A stretch of 64,000 nucleotides of DNA from an uncultured Bartonella sp. Its GTDB lineage: Bacteria > Pseudomonadota > Alphaproteobacteria > Rhizobiales > Rhizobiaceae. Location: the NCBI RefSeq assembly GCF_946479275.1, contig NZ_CAMLFE010000001.1, positions 1-64,000 of the forward strand, in the 5' to 3' direction. A program made the position numbers and the translations under genes. Under the pieces are notes generated by a model. It was not told the origin of the DNA and did no database searches. It saw only the letters and a list, made by a program, of their open reading frames with translations. This document shows positions 41,822 to 49,885 of the stretch, piece by piece (position 1 is the stretch's first letter; the number at the start of each line of letters is the position of its first letter).

Positions 41822-42259
41822 ATGTTTGACAGCATCGCAAATTATTTTTCCCGTCATAATTCGGTTCGTAAAGTGGCCGAAAATCCGGCAACAGCGGCCG
41901 AACTTCTCTTGCTCATCCATTTAGGCTTTGCCGACGGCAAACATACGCCAAGCGAAACTGCCGCTTTTTCAAAAATTGCTGAACAACAATTCGGTGTATC
42001 TCCCGATGCTTTGCCGGATGTCATCCAATATCTTTATGATTATGGCTATGAAACCACAACCGGTCAGGCTGCGGCTCTCTTTGGCGAATTGGCGCCGGAC
42101 CGGCGTATTGCACTTATCGAGAATTTGATGACAATTGCCGCTGCCGATAATCATGTCGATGCCGATGAAGTTGCGCTCATCCATCGGATAGCAGCCATTC
42201 TCGGTGTTCCTTTACAAGAGGTTGAGCGGATTTATAATACCGTCAAAGAACGCGCTTGA
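41822..42259 (+). CDS. TerB-family (tellurite-resistance-like) protein
   Basis: A 145-residue all-helical cytosolic protein. The TerB domain covers residues about 25-140, with acidic metal-coordinating segments LLIHLGFADGKHTPSETAAF and IAAADNHVDADEVALIHRIAAILG. The ATG at 41822 (MFDSIANYFS) has GGAG seven bases upstream; the track's extension to 41732 is rejected. It ends 15 bases before cobE, so it may be the first gene of a TerB-cobE-cobM transcript. Function is unknown in Rhizobiales. Confidence 0.85.
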   Translation: MFDSIANYFSRHNSVRKVAENPATAAELLLLIHLGFADGKHTPSETAAFSKIAEQQFGVSPDALPDVIQYLYDYGYETTTGQAAALFGELAPDRRIALIENLMTIAAADNHVDADEVALIHRIAAILGVPLQEVERIYNTVKERA

Positions 42260-42274
42260 AAGGCAAAACCGGAC

Positions 42275-42661
42275 ATGGTCGATAGAAGCTCTATGCCGGT
42301 TTTTGTGGGCATAGGCATTTCATCATCTGCCACAACGGGTGACATGGAAAAGGCGCTCGAAACTCTTGAAAAATGGAATATTGCGGCTTTTTCAACGCTT
42401 GAAGGTAAAAAATCCAACGGTCTTATTTTAAGCGCTTTGAAACGTCTTTCTGTTCCTCTCGTTACATTTTCGTCTGAAGAGTTGGAAACAATGACTTGTT
42501 TTCTAAAGAACCCTTCCGATATTGTTTTTCAACATACGGGCTGCCATGGCGTTGCGGAAGCTGCGGCTTTGGCGGCTTCAGGTAAAGGTGGTATTTTGCT
42601 CGTTGAAAAGACAAAAATTGGCGGGCTTACCATTGCTGTGGCAGGACGGAAGGAACAATGA
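42275..42661 (+). CDS. cobE: Cobalamin biosynthesis protein CobE (CbiG C-terminal domain)
   Basis: A 128-residue protein of the CobE/CbiG-C family: VGIGISSSATTGDMEKAL at the start, LIL..LKRLSVPLVTFSSEELE in the middle, and HTGCHGVAEAAALAASGKGGILLVEKTKIGGLTIAVA at the end. Its exact step in the aerobic pathway is not settled; it is needed around precorrin-4 to -5 in homologues. It overlaps cobM by four bases (ATGA). The start could also be the Met at 42293. Confidence 0.88.
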   Translation: MVDRSSMPVFVGIGISSSATTGDMEKALETLEKWNIAAFSTLEGKKSNGLILSALKRLSVPLVTFSSEELETMTCFLKNPSDIVFQHTGCHGVAEAAALAASGKGGILLVEKTKIGGLTIAVAGRKEQ

Positions 42662-43425
42662 CAGTATATTTTATTGGCGCAGGTCCGGGAGCATATGATC
42701 TCATTACAGTGCGCGGCCTTAATCTCATAAAACGTTGTCCGGTCTGCCTTTATGCCGGCTCGCTTCTTTCGGAAGAATTGATTGCCGAAATTCCTCATGA
42801 AGCACGCCGTGTCAATACTGGCCATCTTGACCTAGATGCCATTGTCGAAGAATTTGTCAAAGCCGAAAAAGAGGGAAAGGATGTTGCAAGGCTTCATTCC
42901 GGCGACCCTTCTATCTATAGCGCGATAGCCGAACAGATGGCAGCGCTCGACAAACTTGCAATCAAATACGAGGTGGTACCGGGGGTGGCTTCCTATGCGG
43001 CGGCAGCGGCAGCCATGAAGCAGGAATTGACACTTCCAAAGCTAAACCAATCGCTCATTTTGACACGGACATCGGTCAATTCTTCACCCATGCCGGAACT
43101 TGAGACATTGTCAAATCTCGGACAAGCAAAAGCGACCATGGCAATTCATCTTTCGGCAAAAAATATTGCCGCTATCCAGAAAGAATTATTGCCAATTTAC
43201 GGGGCCGATTGCCCCGTTATTGTGGCCTATCATGTAAGCTGGCCGGATGAAAAAATCGTTTCAGGCGCATTGGCCGATATTCATGAAAAAATAGCGCAAG
43301 AAAAAATAGAAAAGACCGCGATCATCTTTGTCGGAAAAGCGCTTCGGCCGGAAAAGCTCAACCGTTCGTCTCTTTATACTTTTCCGCACGGTCCGCTTGG
43401 CAAAACTTCTGCACCAAGTCAATAA
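42658..43425 (+). CDS. cobM: Precorrin-4 C11-methyltransferase
   Basis: CobM methylates C-11 of precorrin-4 using SAM. It is a tetrapyrrole methylase with VYFIGAGPGAYDLITVRG at the N-terminus, YAGSLLSEELI, ARLHSGDPSIYSAIAEQM, VVPGVASYAAAAAAM and LTRTS. Length is 255. It is coupled to cobE by an ATGA overlap, and its last 68 bases overlap the convergent cobK gene, an unusually deep 3' overlap. Confidence 0.95.
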   Translation: MTVYFIGAGPGAYDLITVRGLNLIKRCPVCLYAGSLLSEELIAEIPHEARRVNTGHLDLDAIVEEFVKAEKEGKDVARLHSGDPSIYSAIAEQMAALDKLAIKYEVVPGVASYAAAAAAMKQELTLPKLNQSLILTRTSVNSSPMPELETLSNLGQAKATMAIHLSAKNIAAIQKELLPIYGADCPVIVAYHVSWPDEKIVSGALADIHEKIAQEKIEKTAIIFVGKALRPEKLNRSSLYTFPHGPLGKTSAPSQ

Positions 43426-44137
43426 CATCTTTTTCCGTGTTCAATGTGACGACATCGGGCAGGGGCTTTCTGGTAATCATAATCACCGGAAGGCCGAGTT
43501 TGCGTGCAGCCTTCAACTTTGGAAAAGAGGCAGTCCCACCGGAATTTCTGCACACGAGACAATCAAAATGATGTTTGAAGAGAAAGTCATATTCTTCTTG
43601 TTCATTTTCCGGTTTACCAAGCACAATTTCTATATTGGCTTCGGGAACAAAATTTTCCGGTTTCTCGACCATACGTGCGACAAATGAAACATCTTTGCGC
43701 ACCAGAAATTCATTGACGTGCTGACGGCCTATCGCAAGAAAGCAGCGGCTATTTACAGGAATAGCGGCAACGGCTTCCGCAATATTATTCACCGTCAGCC
43801 ACTTGTCTTCTTTCCCCGCCTGCCAAAGCGGACGCTCGAACCGGATATAGCCGATTTTTTCTGCGCGCGCTGCCCGCCAGGCATGATCGGTTATAGTTTC
43901 AGCAAAAGGATGGGTAGCGTCAACAATAAGCCCTATATTTTCTTTTTCGATTGTATTGATAAGCCCGTCAATGCCGCCAAACCCGCCAATGCGATACCGC
44001 CCTGCGGGAATTTTCGGATGCGATGTGCGGCCAGCGAGAGACGAAAGAACAGGATAGTCCTCTTTGGCAAATTTTTCGGCAAGAGCATAGGCTTCGCTGG
44101 TGCCACCCAATAATAAAACTGTCCTACTTTCTCGCAA
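43358..44137 (-). CDS. cobK: Precorrin-6A reductase
   Basis: CobK reduces precorrin-6A with NADPH. The family pattern is seen in VLLLGGTSEAYALAEKFA, SSLAGRTSHPKIPAGRYRIGGFGG, LIVDATHPFAETITDHAWRAA and CRNSGGTASFPKLKAARKLGLPVIMI. Length is 259. Its first 14 bases overlap the end of cbiD on the same strand, so cbiD-cobK are coupled, and its 3' end overlaps cobM. Confidence 0.94.
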   Translation of the reverse strand: MRESRTVLLLGGTSEAYALAEKFAKEDYPVLSSLAGRTSHPKIPAGRYRIGGFGGIDGLINTIEKENIGLIVDATHPFAETITDHAWRAARAEKIGYIRFERPLWQAGKEDKWLTVNNIAEAVAAIPVNSRCFLAIGRQHVNEFLVRKDVSFVARMVEKPENFVPEANIEIVLGKPENEQEEYDFLFKHHFDCLVCRNSGGTASFPKLKAARKLGLPVIMITRKPLPDVVTLNTEKDVIDLVQKFCQADRAEKYKETNG

Positions 44138-45227
44138 GAATATTTCCCTTTCTGTCGGTCACTATGATTTCGACAGCAACCGGCGCATCCCTTAATGTTT
44201 CTTCAGCAATATGTTTTGCCTGAAGGGCAATAGGAGTGGCAATATCAATTCCTTCTTTTGTAGCGTTATCAAGCACTTCTTTTGCCGTGTTCGCATTTTC
44301 GATGAAGTTCTTGAAGGATTGGTTTAAGCCGGCATTCTTTGCAATAGTCCACAAAAATGTCTTGTCGACTTGGGAGCGGGAAGAATGAAGGTCCATTTCC
44401 CCTTGCGCGAGTTTTGTCAATTTTGCAAAACCGCCTGCAATTGTCAGTTTATCAATCGGGTGGTGACGTAAATATTTTAACACAGCACCGACAAAGTCCC
44501 CCATATCCAATATGGCATAATCGGGAAGATGGTAGATTGCCTGAGCCGCATCTTCCGAAGTCGCTCCGGTTGCACCAAGAACATGGCTTGCCCTTTCTGC
44601 ACGAGCGACATCAATACCGCTATGAATAGAATGGATCCATGCCGAGCATGAGAACGGGTGAACAATACCGGTTGTACCGAGAATGGAAATGCCGCCAAGA
44701 ATGCCAAGGCGCGGATTCCATGTTTTGAGCGCGATATTTTCACCATCCGGCACTGAAATTGTAATGACCAGATCTTGCGGAAAAGCATATTTGTCACAAA
44801 TTTCCTTGCAAACCTCGCTCATCATCCGGCGCGGGACGGGGTTGATGGCCGCTTCCCCGACATCAAGCGGTAAACCCGGTCTTGTAACAGTTCCAACACC
44901 TTTTCCTGCTTTGAATATAATTCCGCTGTTTGGAGAGGCTGGGGTGACAGTTGCAATAATGGTCGCCTTGTCAGTCACATCGGGATCATCACCTGCATCT
45001 TTGATAATTCCTGCTGTTGCCTGATTTTTTCCAAGACTTTTGAGAGATAGCGCAAATTGCGGCATTTGCCCTCTTGGTAATCTTATCTCGACAGGATCGG
45101 GAAAAGTACCGGTAATGAGAGCAGTAAGCGCTGCCTTGGTTGCAGCGGTTGCGCAGGCTCCTGTTGTCCAGCCCAAGCGAAGGGGACCTTCCGGTTTGCG
45201 TTTCAATGTGCTTTGCAGGTCTGCCAT
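44124..45227 (-). CDS. cbiD: CbiD, precorrin-5B C1-methyltransferase-type protein
   Basis: CbiD methylates C-1 and releases acetaldehyde in the anaerobic pathway; aerobic pathways usually use CobF. The product shows LRLGWTTGACATAATKAAL, GVGTVTRPGLPLDVGEAAINPVPRRMM, LGILGGISILGTTGIVHPFS and LTIAGGFAKLTKLAQGEMDLHSSRS. Length is 367. Together with CobN and CobK it shows a mixed gene set, which also occurs in other Rhizobiales. It is divergent from cobA, with a 117-base shared promoter region. Confidence 0.94.
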   Translation of the reverse strand: MADLQSTLKRKPEGPLRLGWTTGACATAATKAALTALITGTFPDPVEIRLPRGQMPQFALSLKSLGKNQATAGIIKDAGDDPDVTDKATIIATVTPASPNSGIIFKAGKGVGTVTRPGLPLDVGEAAINPVPRRMMSEVCKEICDKYAFPQDLVITISVPDGENIALKTWNPRLGILGGISILGTTGIVHPFSCSAWIHSIHSGIDVARAERASHVLGATGATSEDAAQAIYHLPDYAILDMGDFVGAVLKYLRHHPIDKLTIAGGFAKLTKLAQGEMDLHSSRSQVDKTFLWTIAKNAGLNQSFKNFIENANTAKEVLDNATKEGIDIATPIALQAKHIAEETLRDAPVAVEIIVTDRKGNILARK

Positions 45228-45344
45228 TTTGACAATATTTCTTCAAAATTAAACGTTTACAGCGGTTGGAAACTGCACAATAGATAACACATATAATGCA
45301 TTGATTCTTGTTTTGTATAGATTTTACCATCAAAAGGACCCGAA

Positions 45345-46154
45345 ATGACGGCGGATTTGCCTTTCAAATTGCCACAGTTCATTGCCGGGCATGTGTGGTT
45401 GGTGGGCGCGGGACCAGGCGACCCCGGACTTCTTACACTCCATTGTGTTAATGCGCTCAAACAGGCAGACCATATCCTTTATGATGCGCTGGTCGATCAT
45501 TCGTGCCTCAAGCTTGCAAAACAAGGCGCAATTTTAGAATTTGCCGGTAAACGGGGTGGCAAACCCTCGCTTAAGCAGCAGGAAATCACCGACCGCATGA
45601 TTTGCCTTGCCAGAGAAGGTAAACGCGTTTTGCGTTTGAAAGGCGGCGATCCTTTTGTGTTCGGCCGCGGGGGTGAAGAGGCGCTCGCCTTGATAGAGGC
45701 GCATATTCCTTTTCGCGTCTTTCCCGGAATAACAGCAGGAATAGCAGGCCCTGCCTATGCAGGTATTCCGGTTACACATCGCTCCATCAATCACAGTGTA
45801 TTGTTTTTAACCGGTCATGATGCTGATGGAACGGTGCCAAAGTCTTTTGATTGGAAAGCAATTTCCCGCGCCGCACCGGTTCTTGTGTTTTATATGGCGA
45901 TGAAACACATTGATGAAATTGCCGATGACCTTATCAAAGGGGGGCGCAAGAGTGATGAGCCGGTCATGTTTATCACCCATGCGACCACCTCCAATCAGCG
46001 GATTTATAAAACCGAACTTGGCCATATAAAACAAACAATCAAAGAACATGACATCGAGCCACCAACAATTGTTGTCGTGGGTAAAGTTGTTTCTCTTTCC
46101 GATAAACTTGCTCCGAATATTGTTACAGATGAATTGGATAACAGATCATTATGA
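45345..46154 (+). CDS. cobA: Uroporphyrinogen-III C-methyltransferase
   Basis: CobA makes precorrin-2 by methylating C-2 and C-7, the branch point from haem. The SAM-dependent core is clear: VWLVGAGPGDPGLLTLHCVNAL, VLYDALV-like ILYDALVDHSCL, GKRGGKPSLKQQEI, LRLKGGDPFVFGRGGEEALAL, FPGITAGIAGPAYAGIPVTHR. Length is 269, without the CysG dehydrogenase domain. AAAGGA precedes the ATG. Its stop overlaps cobB by four bases (ATGA), so the two are coupled. Confidence 0.96.
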   Translation: MTADLPFKLPQFIAGHVWLVGAGPGDPGLLTLHCVNALKQADHILYDALVDHSCLKLAKQGAILEFAGKRGGKPSLKQQEITDRMICLAREGKRVLRLKGGDPFVFGRGGEEALALIEAHIPFRVFPGITAGIAGPAYAGIPVTHRSINHSVLFLTGHDADGTVPKSFDWKAISRAAPVLVFYMAMKHIDEIADDLIKGGRKSDEPVMFITHATTSNQRIYKTELGHIKQTIKEHDIEPPTIVVVGKVVSLSDKLAPNIVTDELDNRSL

Positions 46155-47449
46155 ATGGCTTTATGGTGAGCGCTGCCAATTCGGGAGCCGGTAAAACTGT
46201 TATCACTCTGGCATTGATGCGAGCCCTGAAAGAAATGGGATTAGACGTGGTCCCACGAAAAGCAGGGCCCGACTTTATAGATCCCGCATTTCATAAAGCG
46301 GCAACAGGCGAGGATAGTTATAATCTCGATTGTTGGGCAATGCGCGACGCGCTCATAAGAAATATCAATTTTACCGACAATTCGGAGCAGAAGTTTTTTG
46401 TTGTCGAAGGCATGATGGGGCTTTATGACGGCGCCATCAACGGTAGGGGCTCATCTGCCGAACTTGCCAGATTGTTGGATTTGCCGGTATTTTTTGTTGT
46501 TGATGTGACAAGCCAATCACATTCGGTAGCAGCACTTGTCAAAGGTTTTGCCGAGTTTATGCCGGGATTGCGCTTTGCCGGAATTATCCTGAATAAGATT
46601 GGAAGCCAAAGACACGAAGCTATGCTTCGCGCGGCCTTGCAACCGCTTGATATACCGGTGGTTGGCGCTGTTTACAGGAATAACGCGCTAACACTCCCCT
46701 CACGTCATTTGGGACTGGTTCAGGCTTCCGAAAGAACAGATCTTCATGCTTTTATCGCAAAAGCAGCAGAAATCATAAAGGAAAGCGTTGATCTTGAGGC
46801 GATGATCGCATTATCGACTTCAAATCGGGTGAAAGTTGCTAGTGCGACGATTGATTATATCCCGCCACTTGGACAGCGTATTGCAGTGAGCCGTGATGAT
46901 GGTTTCCGCTTTTCTTATCCACACCTGCTGGATGGCTGGAGAAAAGCCGGTGCCGAAATCACATTCTTTTCGCCTTTGGCGAACGAAGTGCCGGATAAAG
47001 AGTGTGATAGTGTTTATTTATGTGGTGGTTATCCGGAACTTTTTGCCGGAAAACTGGCGGCAGCAGAGACGTTCAAAAAAACCATGATTGATATGGCAAA
47101 AGCCGGAAAAACCATTTATGGCGAATGTGGTGGTTATATGACTTTGGGGGAAACATTGGAAGATAGTGAAGGGGTAAAACACCCGATGCTTGGTCTTTTG
47201 CCACTGAATACCAGCTTCAAACAGAAGAAACTGCATTTAGGCTATCGCCGTTTGGTTTCTGAAGGGGAGTTTTTGGGAAGAACAGGCTTTCGGGGGCACG
47301 AATTCCATTATGCCTCCATTGTAGATGAAAAAGTCGGAATACCGCTTTTTAAAGCCTATGATGCGCTCGACAATTCTTTAGGTACAAGGGGAATGAGAAT
47401 AAAAAATGTTGCCGGCTCTTTTATTCATTTGATAGATATTGAAGGTTGA
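46151..47449 (+). CDS. cobB: Cobyrinic/hydrogenobyrinic acid a,c-diamide synthase
   Basis: CobB amidates the a and c side chains using glutamine and ATP. N-terminal ATPase: GFMVSAANSGAGKTVITLALM, VPRKAGPDFIDPAFH, NLDCWAM, VVEGMMGLYDG. C-terminal amidotransferase-like domain: YLCGGYPELFAGKLA, the cysteine in IYGECGGYMTLGE, and LHLGYRR and FHYASIV. Length is 432. It is coupled to cobA. The next gene starts about 230 bases later without a terminator that I could see. Confidence 0.95.
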   Translation: MNGFMVSAANSGAGKTVITLALMRALKEMGLDVVPRKAGPDFIDPAFHKAATGEDSYNLDCWAMRDALIRNINFTDNSEQKFFVVEGMMGLYDGAINGRGSSAELARLLDLPVFFVVDVTSQSHSVAALVKGFAEFMPGLRFAGIILNKIGSQRHEAMLRAALQPLDIPVVGAVYRNNALTLPSRHLGLVQASERTDLHAFIAKAAEIIKESVDLEAMIALSTSNRVKVASATIDYIPPLGQRIAVSRDDGFRFSYPHLLDGWRKAGAEITFFSPLANEVPDKECDSVYLCGGYPELFAGKLAAAETFKKTMIDMAKAGKTIYGECGGYMTLGETLEDSEGVKHPMLGLLPLNTSFKQKKLHLGYRRLVSEGEFLGRTGFRGHEFHYASIVDEKVGIPLFKAYDALDNSLGTRGMRIKNVAGSFIHLIDIEG

Positions 47450-47678
47450 AAAAAATCGGAAATTGTGGATGTAGTTAAAACTACAAGTATTTATTGCAAT
47501 TTCGCTAAAAGGTTAGCCATTCAGGTTTCTGTCGGAAGAGCAGGTAAGGCCAAAGACTTCAATACAAACTGCCGTGAACATATTGAAATTGGAAGATATT
47601 TTCTTGCACCAATGTGATGTGAAATGGCAAAACCGGTTAATTGAAAAACTACCGCATTCAGGGATTCGTCCGTTAATT

Positions 47679-48902
47679 ATGAAATATGAAATTGATAAGC
47701 TCAATGTTGCTTCTGCAGTTAACGCAAGAACACGCCGTATCAGCATACTTGCTCTTGCTGTCGGTGCCTTCGCAATTGGTACATCAGAATTTGTTTCAAT
47801 GGGGTTGCAACCGGAAATGGCCAAAAGTTCGGGTGTCGATATTCCAACTGCCGGCCAATATATTTCGGCCTATGCGATGGGCGTTGTCGTCGGTGCGCCG
47901 GTTCTGGCTGTAGCAACTGCAAAATTTCCGCGGAAATATGTTCTGATTGCTTTGATGTTGTTTTATGCCTTTGCCAATATTGCGAGTGCCTGTGTGACAA
48001 GCTTTCACGCGCTGGTCGGCTTGCGGTTTATGAGCGGTTTGCCCCACGGTATTTATTTTGGTGTTGCCTCTATTGCAGCTTCTTCCATGGTAGAGATGAG
48101 AAATCGCCCCAAGGCGATCGGGGCGGTGATGCTGGGGCTTACAATTGCGACAGTAGTCGGCGCACCATTTGCAACCTGGCTTGGTCAGCAACTTGGTTGG
48201 CAAATGGCTTTTGTGCTGGTCGGCGGCATTGGTGCTCTTTGTGCAGTTTTGGTATTTTTGTTTCTGCCCAGTTTGCCGACAGCATTGGGCACAAGTCCCT
48301 TGACCGAGCTAGGCGCATTAAAAGAAAAGCAGGTCTGGTTCATGCTGGCAATGGTAGCCATTGGCACAGCAGGTCTCTTTACTGTGTTCAGTTACATCAA
48401 ATCGACATTGACTGTCGTTTCCGGTGTTTCAATTGCCTGGGTACCGTTTATCATGCCGCTTATTGGTCTCGGTATGGTAACCGGCAATATCTTCGGGCCA
48501 AAGATAGCGGTAAAAATCGGTCCTATGAAGATGATATTTTGTGCAATGCTGTGGAGCACAATTACATTCTTTCTGTTTTATTTCCTTTGCCATTCCGGCA
48601 TTACGGCTGCTATCGGCTGTTTTCTCATCGGTACATCTTTTGCCAGCATGCCATCAGTTCAAGCACGTGTGATGGATGTCGCAGCCAATGCCCAGACACT
48701 TGCAGGAGCACTCATGCAATCGGCCTATAATGTTGCCAATGCTTTGGGTGCTGAATCGGGTGCAGAAATTTTGCGGCTCGGTTTCGGTTATCAGGATACG
48801 GCGATTTTGGGCGGATGTCTTACATTTTGTGGCGTGTTGATCTTCGCAGCATCCTGGTACGTCGATAAGCGGGATCAGGCCAAAGCATCAAAACAGGTGT
48901 GA
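47679..48902 (+). CDS. MFS transporter coupled to cobD
   Basis: A DHA1-type major facilitator with about 12 hydrophobic helices; it starts RRISILALAVGAFAIGTSEFVSMGLQPEMAKS, as in the AraJ/NepI sugar- and nucleoside-efflux group, with the motif A-like FPRKYVLIALML. The track starts at a GTG at 47574; the ATG at 47679 (MKYEIDKLNVAS) fits the family better though neither has a good ribosome site. Its TGA overlaps the cobD GTG (GTGA), so it is translated with cobD. Export of a corrinoid or related molecule is a hypothesis from context. Confidence 0.87.
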   Translation: MKYEIDKLNVASAVNARTRRISILALAVGAFAIGTSEFVSMGLQPEMAKSSGVDIPTAGQYISAYAMGVVVGAPVLAVATAKFPRKYVLIALMLFYAFANIASACVTSFHALVGLRFMSGLPHGIYFGVASIAASSMVEMRNRPKAIGAVMLGLTIATVVGAPFATWLGQQLGWQMAFVLVGGIGALCAVLVFLFLPSLPTALGTSPLTELGALKEKQVWFMLAMVAIGTAGLFTVFSYIKSTLTVVSGVSIAWVPFIMPLIGLGMVTGNIFGPKIAVKIGPMKMIFCAMLWSTITFFLFYFLCHSGITAAIGCFLIGTSFASMPSVQARVMDVAANAQTLAGALMQSAYNVANALGAESGAEILRLGFGYQDTAILGGCLTFCGVLIFAASWYVDKRDQAKASKQV

Positions 48903-49885
48903 CACCGGTGGAGCGTCTTTGTTTTACTCTCTTACTGGCGCTCCTGATTGATCGGTCAATCGGCGACCCCGACTGGATATGGCGCAAGGTTCCCCATCCG
49001 GTAGCAATATTCGGGGCAGGGATAAAGTGGTTTGAAAAGCGCTTTAACAGAAAGTCGATGTCGTCCCGCCGCCGGAAATGGTATGGCCTCAGTGCGCTTC
49101 TTATCTTGTTGTTGGCAACCTTTATTATTGGCTTTTTTATTCATATGCTCTTGCTCCAACTGGGGCTTGCTGGAATAATCATTGAAGCGCTGGTTGCGTC
49201 CATATTATTAGCGCAAAAAAGCCTTGTCGATCACGTTGGTAAAGTGGAAAAAGCATTCAAACAAGGTTCGCTTGTCGAAGCGAGAGGCGCTGTTTCACTC
49301 ATTGTCGGGCGGGAAACAAAAAACCTTGATGAAAGTGCGGTTTGTCGTGCAGCTATTGAAAGCCTTGCCGAAAATAGCTCTGATGGCGTTGTAGCACCGG
49401 TGTTCTGGTATCTTATCCTCGGTCTTCCCGGCCTTTTTTGTTATAAATTGGTGAACACGGCCGACTCGATGATTGGCTATAAAAACGAACGTTTCAAGGA
49501 TTTCGGCTGGGCTTCGGCACGGCTTGACGATGTTGTCAATTTTATACCGGCAAGATTGACAGCGTTCATCGTTATCCTGACATGCAGACTTTTTATCAAT
49601 CGGAATGCTGCCGAAAAGGCCCTTGAAGTGGTGAAAAAAGATGCACGTCACCATCATTCACCCAATGCTGGTTTTCCCGAATGTGCCTTTGCAGGCGCGC
49701 TCGATGTCAAGCTTTTAGGTCCGAGGATTTATTCAGGGGAAGCAGTTGACGAACCTTTCCAGAATGGCAGCGGGAAAATGGCCGGTCCCGACGATATTGA
49801 CCGTGCCATCCGGCTCTTCAATCGGTCAATGGATGTGCTATTTTTAGTCATTCTGCTGCTGTTTTTGATCGCTTTGTTTATCTGA
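48899..49885 (+). CDS. cobD: Adenosylcobinamide-phosphate synthase
   Basis: CobD (CbiB) attaches aminopropanol phosphate to adenosylcobyric acid in the inner membrane. The N-terminus LLLALLIDRSIGDPDWIWRKVPHPVAIFG and the central GRETKNLDESAVCRAAIESLAENSSDGVVAPVFWYLILGLPG and VNTADSMIGYKNERFKDFGWASARLDDVVNFIPARLTA are diagnostic, followed by PNAGFPECAFAGAL. Four to five membrane helices are visible. The start is GTG, overlapping the MFS stop. Its last 42 bases overlap a convergent MFS gene. Confidence 0.94.
   Translation: MTPVERLCFTLLLALLIDRSIGDPDWIWRKVPHPVAIFGAGIKWFEKRFNRKSMSSRRRKWYGLSALLILLLATFIIGFFIHMLLLQLGLAGIIIEALVASILLAQKSLVDHVGKVEKAFKQGSLVEARGAVSLIVGRETKNLDESAVCRAAIESLAENSSDGVVAPVFWYLILGLPGLFCYKLVNTADSMIGYKNERFKDFGWASARLDDVVNFIPARLTAFIVILTCRLFINRNAAEKALEVVKKDARHHHSPNAGFPECAFAGALDVKLLGPRIYSGEAVDEPFQNGSGKMAGPDDIDRAIRLFNRSMDVLFLVILLLFLIALFI

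Noticed and set aside
48197-48730. 177-codon ORF inside the MFS gene
   Set aside because: Out-of-frame shadow of a clear membrane transporter; Cys/Arg/His-rich translation is typical of such shadows.
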